This document shows, in pieces, positions 24,245 to 34,166 of a stretch of 64,000 bases of DNA (the stretch's first letter is position 1; each line of letters begins with the position of its first letter). The stretch covers positions 5,786,356-5,850,355 of the forward strand of contig CM046833.1 in assembly GCA_025618425.1 (NCBI GenBank). Direction: 5' to 3'. The notes under the pieces are model-generated. The model worked only from the letters and a program-made list of their open reading frames with translations, searched no databases and was not told the origin of the DNA. The translations under genes were made by a program, and so were the position numbers. Origin of the DNA: Heliocidaris tuberculata (Eukaryota > Echinodermata > Echinoidea > Camarodonta > Echinometridae).

Positions 24245-25620
24245 TTGTTTGGACATAGTGTGGAGGAAATAAAAATCTTGGGAGTTCATTGTTCAAGAAA
24301 TCTTAAAAGAAAGAATGAAGTGAATTATAAAGAAATACTAAGTAGAATAAAGCGTCTGGTGGGCCGGTGGAAGCAACGGGATTTCACTATTTGGGGGAGA
24401 ATTCAGTTGTTAAAAACGTATGTTCTTTCAAAAATTAATTATATCTCCTCCTTAATAGTGGTCCCACATGATATTTTTAGGGAGGTCGAAAGAATATCGT
24501 TTGAATTCGTGTGGGGAGGGAAAGATAGAATAAAAAGGAAAATATTGTACCAAGATTACCAATTCGAATGAATAGTTTTGAAATTTTCGTTAAAAGTCAA
24601 CGATTAATGTCGTTGAAGCATTTACTGAATGAGGAAGAATTGTCTGGATGGAAAATATCATTTGATTTTTGTTGTTCAAAGATGGGAGGTCGTTTTGTGT
24701 TTTTATGTAACTATGATATTGTTAAAATGGATCTTAAGAACATACCCCCTTTCTATATAGAACTTTTTAAGAGTTTGGCAAGAAATGAAAAAATGTAGAT
24801 TTTATGCAGAAGATAAACATACCCCTATCATATTCAATAATACAGATGTGTGTATAAGAAATAAAAAGGTTTATGATGAAGATTTGTTAAAAAAGGGAAT
24901 ATGCATGTTTCGGGATGTTATGGACAATAGAAATATGAAACCGTATATTCAGTTTTGGAATATGGGAATTAAAGGTAATAGCTTGTTAAAAATACATGAC
25001 ATATGTTCAGTTATTCCAGATAAATATAAGGAGGAAAATTTTATGTATATTGATACTTCTAAATATGATATTTATTTAAAAATTTCAGAAAATGATGAAT
25101 CATTGTCTGGTTTGAAAGCAAGGAAAGTTTATAATTACTCCATCAAGCAGATGCAGAATAATTATGTTCTACAGGTAAGGGATGGAAATAGTTTAGTTTC
25201 ACCGCCATGGAACAAAGAGAAATATTTTTAAGAGGTAAAGGCTCCATCCTCTGTAGCAAATTGCGAGAATTCCAATTTAAATTATTAAATGGATCTGTTT
25301 ATACTACTGAGAATCTATTCAAGTTTGGTTTTATATCGGATAATTTATGCTCCTTTTGTAAACAGGTTGTTGAAACATACCCACACTTGTTCCTTAAATG
25401 TCAAATAGTTCATACACTTTGGGAAGAAGTAGCAAGACACTTGCAGCTATCTGAAATTGGACTAGGGTCATGGGATGAGATATTTCTTGGGCTATCGGGC
25501 AAATCTTTAAGGATAAATCTGTGTAATACTGTAATTTATTTTGTTAAAACATATTATTTTTTCTGCAAGGTCAAAGGGAATGATTCCACCCTTAGAACGT
25601 ACATTAAAATTGATTACTAG
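24245..25620 (+). pseudogene. LINE C-terminal region, several broken frames
   Basis: Consecutive overlapping frames at 24245-24571, 24568-24798, 24785-25231 and 25207-25620 read as one decayed C-terminal half. The last carries the zinc-knuckle-like CSFC and H..LKC motif. The frame changes at each junction show it is not expressed as one protein. Confidence 0.8.
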
Positions 25621-26109
25621 TTATAGAGAAAATTAAAGAAATTAGAGAAGAAGAGAGGCAAATTACATGTACATTTGCAGGAAAGGGAGGAGTTGAACCT
25701 TTCTTTGTTTTGAGTAGGGCATATTTTTTTATGATGTTTCAGCTGGAACACTGTAGGAAGTCAAAGTGAAACACCGAAAGGATGCTGGGTGTTTGTGTGT
25801 GGGGGGGGGGGGTATTTTGTATTGTGTGTGTTGGGGGAGGGGTGTGCGTGTGTTTTTTAAAGACTTTTAAATCCAATTGAATGATGTACATGTACATGCT
25901 TACATGTCGAATGTATGATATATTTTGTGTGTGATTAGGTGCCTATCCCTGCTTTTGTCTTTTTTTTCTTCTTCTAATTTTGATGAAGCACATCTTACCT
26001 TTGAGACTTTTAAGTCCATTTACATGATTTACTGGTATACTCTGCGTTCAAGGCATGATATAATTTGTTCAATGTATGATATAATTTGTATGTGATTATG
26101 TGAAAAGGG

Positions 26110-26277
26110 AAAGAAATAAAAATGGAAATAAAAACAAATCAAATGATCTACGTCTGGGACCTTTAACGTCACCATCCGAAAGATCTGACTGAGATTCAAA
26201 CCGGGGTCCAATCAGAGTCAGTGTGAAGGCGAATACAGAGAGCTGCCCGCAGACGTGACCGCTAGACCAACTCCTGG
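26110..26277 (-). repeat. tRNA-derived SINE
   Basis: On the minus strand an RNA polymerase III A box, TTGGTCTAGCGGTC (26270-26257), is followed about 55 bases later by a B box, GGTTTGAATCTC (26202-26191). Then comes GATGGTGACGTTAAAGGTCC, a tRNA-unrelated body. This organisation is that of tRNA-derived SINEs, which are known in sea urchins. The P1 MITE abuts its 5' end. Confidence 0.7.
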
Positions 26278-26406
26278 GTCCTCTTGCATAAAAATTTGCG
26301 ATTAATTGCAGCTCAAAAAATCAAACGCAAGTCCCAAATCCGCTATCCCAATTGGTTGAAAATTAAGTTGCGTTTAATTTTATGAGTTGCATTTAATCGC
26401 AACTTT
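26278..26406. mobile_element. Palindromic MITE (family P1, copy 2)
   Basis: CTCTTGCATAAAAATTTGCG at one end and CGCAACTTTTCATTCAAGAG at the other; the internal AATCAAACGCAAGTCCC matches copies at 7851 and 61891. It is more diverged than copy 3. Confidence 0.8.
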
Positions 26407-26439
26407 TCATTCAAGAGGGTCTAGATCCCTATTTGAAGC

Positions 26440-26610
26440 TCCATATGAACGCGCGTGAACTGCGTGTCGTCCATTTACGACGCTATGCACGTGGGACACA
26501 TTAGTTCCCTATCGGCAGTGCTTCGCAAATGGCTACAACGCGCTATTTTGGACATTCCAGCATGTAGTGGAAAGTCGTTTTGGGGTTCTCAGTGGTAGAT
26601 GATGGGGTCA
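26440..26610. repeat. Dispersed repeat R3, uninterrupted copy
   Basis: CCCTATCGGCAGTGCTT at about 26506-26522 is continuous here. In the copy at 29275-29366 plus 29793-29870 the same sequence is split by a 426-base element. Flanking blocks (GAAGCTCCATATGAAC, GTGGAAAGTCGTT, GTGGTAGATGATGG) also match. Confidence 0.75.
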
Positions 26611-27055
26611 CCCCATGCGCCGAGCAAGATGGAGGAGTAAGACTCCAACCCTGCTGCTCAGCGAAAGTCCTCATCAAGCGTAAAGGTTCCGCTTGAGAAG
26701 AAGAGACCATGGAAGATTTATCCTTCTTGGACTTCTTCTTCTTCTTCTTGGCCTTAGGCTTCTTGCTTGGTATAACATCAGCAGCATAAGAGCCCCTGCT
26801 ACCTAGCACGGGAGGGCAAAAGCTGATGTCGCTCTGTTGGTTGGATGCACCGCTGACTGGGCCTTATAACATTTCTTGAAATGAAAAAAAAAAAGGATTG
26901 AAGAATACATGAACATATACAAGGGCATGATATATTGAAGAATACATGAATTATATAAGGACATGATATCACTGTAAAGAAATACAACTTCAGAACAATA
27001 TAGAACCTTTAAAAAAAATACTACATAGAAGCCTATGAAAATAAGATTTTTGCGT

Positions 27056-27073
27056 GTGGGGGGGGGGGGGGTG
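27056..27073. repeat. G homopolymer run
   Basis: About a dozen G after TGCGTGTG. Similar runs at 25800, 23500, 60421 and 62837 lie mostly in or near mobile-element debris. Confidence 0.6.
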
Positions 27074-27535
27074 CGGGTGGATTGTGTATGTGTGCTCATT
27101 TTATCAGAAACAACCAACGATCGTCCCCCTCTCCCCCTCATAACCTCCTTCTTCCAAAATCTATCTTATCTTCTCCACTAAATTGAGTGCATGAAGTAGG
27201 AAATTGATAACCTGAAAATGAAACTGAACGCCCCAAACAGGCTCATCGTAATTACTGCGTGAATTTGAATGCACAAGATTTGAATGCTCGCATTTGGAAA
27301 TGGAACGCACATGCGTGATTTTCATTTTACGGAAAGGAAATAAGAGCGACCATAAATGAAATTGATCGATTGGAATCTGAATTTGAAAGCCCGAATATTT
27401 TCAAGGGCGTACGCTTTGTGAATTTGAATGCACGTTAATGAATTGGAATGGAAAAGTATGAAATTGACCGGGAAAACCTATATCTCCTCACCCTATTCAG
27501 CCAGTGGGAATGATACACTGATCTAGTATACTATG

Positions 27536-28157
27536 CAGGGCCATTCTTTCTAAAGTGGAACAAATGATCACACATGTGACCATTTTATTTGACCTTAATG
27601 CCAGAAAATCAGATTACATGTACATTTTATTCATTTTTTAATACATGTCACCAGTATCTTACATACAAAAGATTTCCCTTTCTACAAGGAAAAATCATTT
27701 CCCAATCATGATGTCTCTACAGAGATATTTAAAAGCGCCCTTTTGAGTGGTCACACACAATTGTGACTGACCCAATTTTCACTTTTAAAAGAAAAGAATG
27801 TACACTCATTTATGGAAAATGGCTTTCAAACTGTTCCTAGCAATTCCATCATACAACAAGGAAAAGTGAAACCTTCCACACCGACAGATCGAGGGATATA
27901 GGAGAAAAGCAGGTTTGAATACCAACAAGTCAGACCCCTTTTCATGCGAGGTCACACATGTGACAGACCTAATTTTGACCTCTGAAAGAAAATGATGCAC
28001 TCTTATTTAAAATAGTTAGCCTCTGTCTGTCTGTTGGGGGTAAGAGTGTTATTTCAAAATCCAAAATGAGGTCTTCTTCTACAAGATAGATACTGAAAAA
28101 TGGGTTTAAATCTATTTTTCAGGATTTTGTTCACACACGTGACTGAGAATGGCCCTG
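27536..28157. mobile_element. 620-bp inverted-end element with spaced CACATGTGAC boxes
   Basis: Left end CAGGGCCATTCTTTCT; right end, from the other strand, CCAGGGCCATTCTCAGTC. Four boxes of the TCACACATGTGAC type lie at about 27568, 27750, 27950 and 28129, and two are followed by a similar AATTTT...AAAGAAAA segment, so an internal unit of about 190-200 bases is repeated. Confidence 0.6.
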
Positions 28158-28599
28158 GAAAGGTTTAACAAAAAAGAAAGAAGAAAAAACTTTGCGATTC
28201 TGCTACCTTTGTTGAACTACATTATTGTCTACTCCGTGATCTATATATGCATGAGCAATTTTGTATCAGGTGGCCAGTTTACTTTTCCTTATTTATAATT
28301 TCTCCTGGCTTACGCAGACATTTCTTTACGGTATAAAGACAGAGTTTTAAAGAAAAAAACAACAACTTCCAGTTGAGTCTCTTAATGTGGGAGCGGTGCC
28401 TTTTTCTTGTTGAGAGTAATCATTCTTGTATTTCTGACATTCACTTCACTCTCATCTATAATGTTCTAGAAACGTCCCTGGTATACCACGAGAAGTATTA
28501 TTTATCGAAGCACACCTAACGCCGTTCACCTTGGTTATGAAGAATACATTTTCTAAAAATATTACTTTTTTTTTAAATCAGAAGGAAATAGTGCTCATC

Positions 28600-28790
28600 A
28601 CATGATGCCAAGCATAGTGCAAAATTTCGTTATCTCTTCGTTGAACTTGGCGTATTTCCTTCCTATTTGTCTAGGGATTTTCTAAGGGAGCGTCCCTAAT
28701 TTCATAATGCTATGTAACCTTTTTATTGTCCCGCAAAACATTATTCAGTCAATATATTCCAAATCGAAGCTATTACTTTCGTTTCTGTCC
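28600..28790. repeat. Dispersed repeat R2, copy 2
   Basis: Same ordered blocks as 22385-22590 (TATTTCCTTCCTA, CCTAATTTCATAATG, GCAAAACATTATTCAGTC). Confidence 0.6.
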
Positions 28791-29274
28791 TCCATCTTAT
28801 TGTTCCAATTTACACCTGTCCTATCTGTAAGGTTGGATGACGACCCCCATGATGAGGGTTCGGGAGTCGATCGTCTCCCGGAAATTTTGATCAGTTGGTA
28901 TCAAAAGTGTATCCCAATTAAACAGTTAGGAAACGTCTTGATTGTGCAATATCGGTAGTGAGCACATGTCACTACGTGTCTTAGAAATGTGAAAATTACT
29001 CTTGAATACTCTGCTGGAAATATTGTTATGGCTAGATCCTTCCAGTGTATCTCACAACAGGCTAATGATTGATATCCTTTGATCTATAATGTATTCAGAT
29101 GATCTAGCGATATCATTACCTAAAAAGTCATTTTGTATTCGGTGACATGTGCTTTTTTCCATGACCACAACACGTGTCGTATCACTTTTCAAAGAGAGTC
29201 GAGACGTGGAAGTCGCTTCTGATCGACCAGTTATATCATGGAGCTTCAAATAGTTCCCTTCCATGTAGAGATTT

Positions 29275-29870
29275 TACATGGTGGGAAACTACTTGGAGCT
29301 CTATGAATTAAACTATAACAGCGCGTGGACTGCTATACACGTGGGGCATATACGCCCCCTATCGGCCAGTCAGACCCAACTCCGGAAAACCGAGCACAGG
29401 TATATACTCCGAAAACGGCGTATGGAGCAAGATAAATATAGAGCCCTCATCGTTCAGTGCGAGACAGTGTGTACAAAAGACATGGGGAAAATCGTGCAAT
29501 GTCGACCTGCTGTTGATAATGTATTTTTCAAAAATAATGCTGCGGATATATTGATTTCAAACGTTTGTCATTTGAAAGTCATTTCATATGACGAATCATT
29601 CAAGGATTTTGAAGATAATTGGCACGCAGCATTATTTTAAAAAAATTACATATCGTTGGCTGGTTGACTTTGCAAGATTTTCCCAATGCCGTTTGTACAC
29701 ACTGCCTCGCACTGAACGATGAGGGCTCTTTATTCATACACCGTTTTCGGAGTATATACCTGTGTTCGGTTTTCCGGAGTTGGGTCTGACTGTCGGCAGT
29801 GCTAGTTTGGACAATATGGCGATCAGGATAGTGGAAGTCGTTGTCGGTTCAGAGTGGTAAATGATGGTCT
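29275..29870. repeat. Dispersed repeat R3, copy interrupted by an inserted element
   Basis: The outer parts 29275-29366 and 29793-29870 together correspond to the uninterrupted copy at 26440-26610. An inverted partial copy of the left part is at about 29222-29263. Confidence 0.7.
29367..29792. mobile_element. 426-bp TIR element with TCGGC target duplication
   Basis: Begins CAGTCAGACCCAACTCCGGA and ends with the exact complement TCCGGAGTTGGGTCTGACTG. The arms extend about 140 bases each side with few mismatches. TCGGC precedes (29362-29366) and follows (29793-29797). The frame of about 120 residues crossing it has no family signature. Confidence 0.85.
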
Positions 29871-30059
29871 TACGCTATATAACATCATATTTAGGGCTTT
29901 GCCTCTCAACGTTTTTGTATTCCAATTGGAAAATCAACTGGCTCGGTCGTTGCGTTTCCTCGCTTGTAAATAGCAGAGGTGATTGATAAATCAACAATAG
30001 ATTTTATTGAAAGTGCTCAAACCTACATGCAAATATGAATGCTCGAACAAATTTCTCAC

Positions 30060-30135
30060 CATCTTTTCTCTCTCCCACTCTCTCCTCTTTCTCCCTCTCT
30101 CCTCTCATTCTGTCCCACTCTCACTCTTTCATTCA
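30060..30135. repeat. CT-rich simple repeat
   Basis: TCTCTCCCACTCTCTCC-type tract. From 30136 to 31030 the sequence is AT-rich with no recognised feature. Confidence 0.8.
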
Positions 30136-31037
30136 CGAGAAGAAAGAAAATCTTGTTGAAAGACAAACAATTTATGTCGGAAATGCTTTTATTTCTAATA
30201 AAACAAACAAACAATATAAACAATAAAGGACGGTAACGGCACTCATATCATACAAGCTCTTAAAAATATGTAAGTGAACAAAATATATTCTTAAAGATAT
30301 AATGATCAGGTAAATTGTTTGTATAGAATTATTTCATAGATTTCCAAATATACATTTCTGAGTAGTTCGTATCAATAAAATATACAAGCATTAATTCTTC
30401 TACTATACAAAGCTACACATAAAATTGGAATGCATAGAAAAAGAGATACTATAAATTTTGATCAAGGTATTACAGTGTACAAAAATCAAACAAAAATTGG
30501 AAGAATTTCAAAAGCTTAATATTTCTATACACATAAACATTTGATGCAAAGTTCAGCACACAAAACAAAAATAGTTGAATTTTATATTCAAATATTATTT
30601 TTGAAGAAGAAAAAGATTAACATTTGTTCAAAAAATGATCATACTAAATAATAGAACTTCATATTTCCAAGACCAATTTTATTTCATGATTTTCATTTGC
30701 AATATCAAATTACTTTTGTTCACTGCAAGATAAGAATAAATCATACTTTTTAATATTTATATTATGATAAATCATACTTGGAAGCAGATGAGGTGTGTCA
30801 TTTTTGTTCTGTTTTCAGATAGAGCAAACATTGGCATGACTGAATATTTCATATTTGAAAGAATTTAAACAAACTACTGATTAAATATTTTAGATTTGAA
30901 AGACACTGTGTACATATAGTGTAAAAAAATTGATCAATAAAGATTTATTCAAGGTGCTCCTCATAAGATACTATTTGGTCAAATATAATTCAAGGTGATT
31001 TCCATTTTTTATAGAAACATTTTACATACCAAATTAA

Positions 31038-31444
31038 CCCTTTCGAGACAAATGACCACATTTTGTGGTTTGGCTCAATAACTTTTGATTCAGAGCTCTA
31101 AAAAATATACCAGATGCATGAGTAGAAAGAGCAAAAATTTCTACACACATTGTTTTCATTTTTGTTGCATGACCATATTGCGTTTGATGCCAGGAATTTT
31201 AAAAAGGAGAATAAGCTTCAAAATCCTTAAATTGGCAACACATTGAGAGGTTCAAAATCACTGTTTTTGAACAAAATTGGCAATTTTTTCAACTTTCAAC
31301 TAAATTTCTAATGATGTTTATTGTTTTCAAAGACATTACATTTTGTTAGAACCATGTAGCACTAAAAGAAAAATATTATTGTTGCCAATTTGAAGAACAA
31401 AATGTGATCAATTTACCCCTTAAATAATTCCTGTCATGAAAGGG
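31038..31444 (+). mobile_element. TTAA-flanked MITE (family T1, copy B)
   Basis: Starts CCCTTTCGAGACAAATGACC and ends CTGTCATGAAAGGG between TTAA at 31034-31037 and 31445-31448. Same orientation as copy A. Confidence 0.88.
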
Positions 31445-31535
31445 TTAAACTAATGATACAAAGTGATTTCATATGCTGATTAATCAGATACAAATGACAC
31501 TAAATTTCATGACAAATAGCATGGTTTGGGGTTAA

Positions 31536-31941
31536 CCCTTTCAGGACAGGAATTATTTAAGGGCTAAATTGATCTCATTTTGTTCTTTAAATTGGCAACA
31601 ATAATATTTTTCTTTCAGTGCTAATTGCTTCTAAAAAGGTGTAATGTCTTTATAAAAATATACATGGTTAGAAATTCGTCAAAAAGTTGAAAAAATTGCC
31701 AATTTTGATGAAAAACAATGATTTTGAACCTCTCAATGTGTTGCCAATTTAAGGACTTTAAAGCTTATTGTCATTTTTAAAATTCATGGCATCAAACGCA
31801 GTATGGTCATGCAACAAAAAAGGACATAGTATGTTTAGAAATTTTTGCTCTTTCTACTCATGCATCTGGTATATTTTTTAGAGCTCTGAATCAAAAGTTA
31901 TTGAGCCAAACCACAAAATGTGGTCAGTTGTCCTGAAAGGG
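31536..31941 (-). mobile_element. TTAA-flanked MITE (family T1, copy C, inverted)
   Basis: Starts CCCTTTCAGGACAGGAATTA and ends TCAGTTGTCCTGAAAGGG between TTAA at 31532-31535 and 31942-31945. It is the reverse of copy B, 91 bases away from it. Confidence 0.88.
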
Positions 31942-32822
31942 TTAATGCATACAAAGATATTTATTTGATAATTAATAAATTCAAAATTTGCTTAATCATG
32001 TTATTGTGAAGATAGGTATAGATTAGAACTAGATTTGTAATTGATTCACAGAAAAAATAGGACTTCATGTCATTTATACATCATTTTTTATTATCATAGG
32101 AATGCGACCACAGCTCTCAAAAATAATGCTTTGTTTAATGATTGTTATCTGCTCTCTCCATTAGAATCTGTCACTTCCTTTTGCAGGTTTCTTCAACAAT
32201 TTGAAATAAATTCATGATTCATCAATCAATCATCAATTATCAATTGATGATTCATCATGTTCATTGATCACCATGACTTCGATCACAGCTCAAGGAACAT
32301 TTGATTTGGTGAACTCTTACCATAACAATTTTGATTCCTGATTGGTTTTAGCTATCTTAAACTCCAGTTTGAATAATTAAACAATTTTGAATGATGATTT
32401 TGTTATCAGAATGATTTCATACCATAAACAATACTATAATAGTCATATTAGAAATGATTTCTCTCACTTTTTTTGTATTCTGAACTAAAACTGAAAACAC
32501 CATCTGGACGGAAAATGAGGGCACCGTATGAATAACACTGAATAAAATAATCCAACCACAACAAAATCAGTTTGAATCTACACATAATATTTGCAAGTAA
32601 ACACTAATTACTGTACACACACAAACAAACTGTTGATCTACTACCAAAACCGTGAGTTCGAATTGTTACCATTTACATGTTAATATCTTCCAGTCATCTG
32701 ACTTTCTGTACAATTTAGAGTGCACCTAAAATGTTGGGTAACATTTCCAAAAATCACATAAATTCACATTGCTGCTTGGGCTTACCATTTTAAAATTTTG
32801 AATAAACTCTAAGATCTCAAAC

Positions 32823-32823
<1 letters not shown>

Positions 32824-32855
<32 letters not shown>
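32824..32855. repeat. (AT)n microsatellite
   Basis: About 15 AT units. From 31950 to 33110 nothing else is recognised apart from AT-rich sequence and a TCAATCATCAATT tract near 32220. Confidence 0.9.
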
Positions 32856-32860
<5 letters not shown>

Positions 32861-33112
32861 CCAAAACTGGTGTAATAGGGAGACACTGTGTTTTTTCTTT
32901 GTACTTGTGTCTCCCCTACGTAGGTCGCGCTATTATGACGGAATAAACCGCATTGACATACATGTACATTGTAATATATTTCAAAATTGATCATCACAAT
33001 GATTAACATGAATATAAATAGAAAAAGCCTAGTTTGAAACTGCTATACACGACAAACACACACAAAAATAGGATTTAAAAATCTAAGAATATACACAAAT
33101 CTGTACTCATAA

Positions 33113-33186
33113 TATATTCTTTGTTCATGAAAATAATCATTATATTCTTTGTTCATGAAAATAATCATTATATACTTTGTTCATTA
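33113..33186. repeat. 28-bp tandem repeat, about 2.6 copies
   Basis: The unit TATATTCTTTGTTCATGAAA plus ATAATCAT occurs twice exactly and a third time in part (TATACTTTGTTCAT). Confidence 0.85.
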
Positions 33187-33832
33187 CAATAAATAGATGA
33201 AGTCTGAGGTGGAGAATACCAACTGGACGCAAAGTGCCTCACACAGAGTGATAATATAAAAAGGACGGGAGATTCACACAAATTATTAATATTTACATTA
33301 AAAAAAGGCACCAAGTATCCTTGATCCATAAAAATACAAATTTGGTCAATAAGTACAATTCCATCATTTGATGAATAAATGTATGTAGGAAATGTGACAT
33401 AGAATAAGAAAGCATAGTCATGTACATGAATATTCTATACTGAAATTTGTAAATTCATGCATTCTGTGCGTAAGCTTTTACACATGTATTTACATTAATA
33501 ACTTGTGCAGATGCCACTAGACATAATGATTGAGTAGTTCATTGTGTTGTTAAATACAAACAAAAGTAGGCACCATAGCAAGTTTTCAAAGAGAGATATT
33601 TTGATTCGAAGTCACAATAGGGGTTTCAATATGTCCGTCAAAAAAATGAAGCAAAAACTACATGTATGATTTTTAACATGTTACTTTGTTTGGGTATTTT
33701 TCAAGTAAAAATGCAGACCTGCTTTACAGTGAGCAATATTTCAAGAAAACTATGATTTGTATGTCACAATACATTAAAAAATTGAGCAACAAAACTTGTT
33801 GGCAGTAATATGGCCAGCTTTTTAAAGGTGAT

Positions 33833-34166
33833 TTACGTAGCTGCCTCCTTTTCCTTGTGTTTCTTCGCAAGCTCCGCCTCAACCTGGTCGATCTTCTTCG
33901 TCAGGTTCGTAATCTTCATATCCAGCGCTGATGCCTGCATGCGAAGCACCTCTGCCGACTTCTCTCCATCGCTGTGTGCCGTGCCGGCTGCTTGAGGCTC
34001 CTCCTCGGCTCGTTTGATGCCTTCCCTAGCGGCCTGGAGGTCCATCATTGACTTGGCGAGCTGGCTGTTGAGTTGGTCTAGTTGAGTGTTGGTCTGGTGA
34101 ATCTGGAGGTCGATGAGCTCCCGTTGACTGCGCAGATTCGACGTCGCCGTGATCTGGATGGTTGGT
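33833..34166 (-). CDS. Coiled-coil gene, last exon
   Basis: Encodes SNLRSQRELIDLQIHQTNTQ, LDQLNSQLAKSMMDLQAARE and DMKITNLTKKIDQVEAELAK, ending EKEAAT and TAA. A terminal coiled coil of 110 residues. No nearby poly(A) signal was pinned down. Confidence 0.9.

Larger units (their letters stand above)
23286..25900 (+). mobile_element. 5'-truncated non-LTR retrotransposon (LINE) remnant
   Basis: Reverse-transcriptase blocks occur in order: AVDFEKAFDSV, then RGVRQGDPLSPYLF, then MYADDITIF (the YADD catalytic core). Further on come ILGVHCSRN, RWKQRDFTIWGRIQLLKTYV, and a C-terminal cysteine-histidine motif LCSFCKQ, then HLFLKCQ. This order resembles L1/Tx1-like LINEs. The element is dead: no endonuclease or ORF1 is present, several stops and frame changes break it, there is a G run in the RT, and a 408-base MITE is inserted at 23774-24181. 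The 3' border is unclear; after about 25750 only GT-rich sequence is seen. Confidence 0.88.

Noticed and set aside
27806..28000. 64-residue minus-strand frame within the CACATGTGAC element
   Set aside because: It lies wholly inside a repeat and has no motif.
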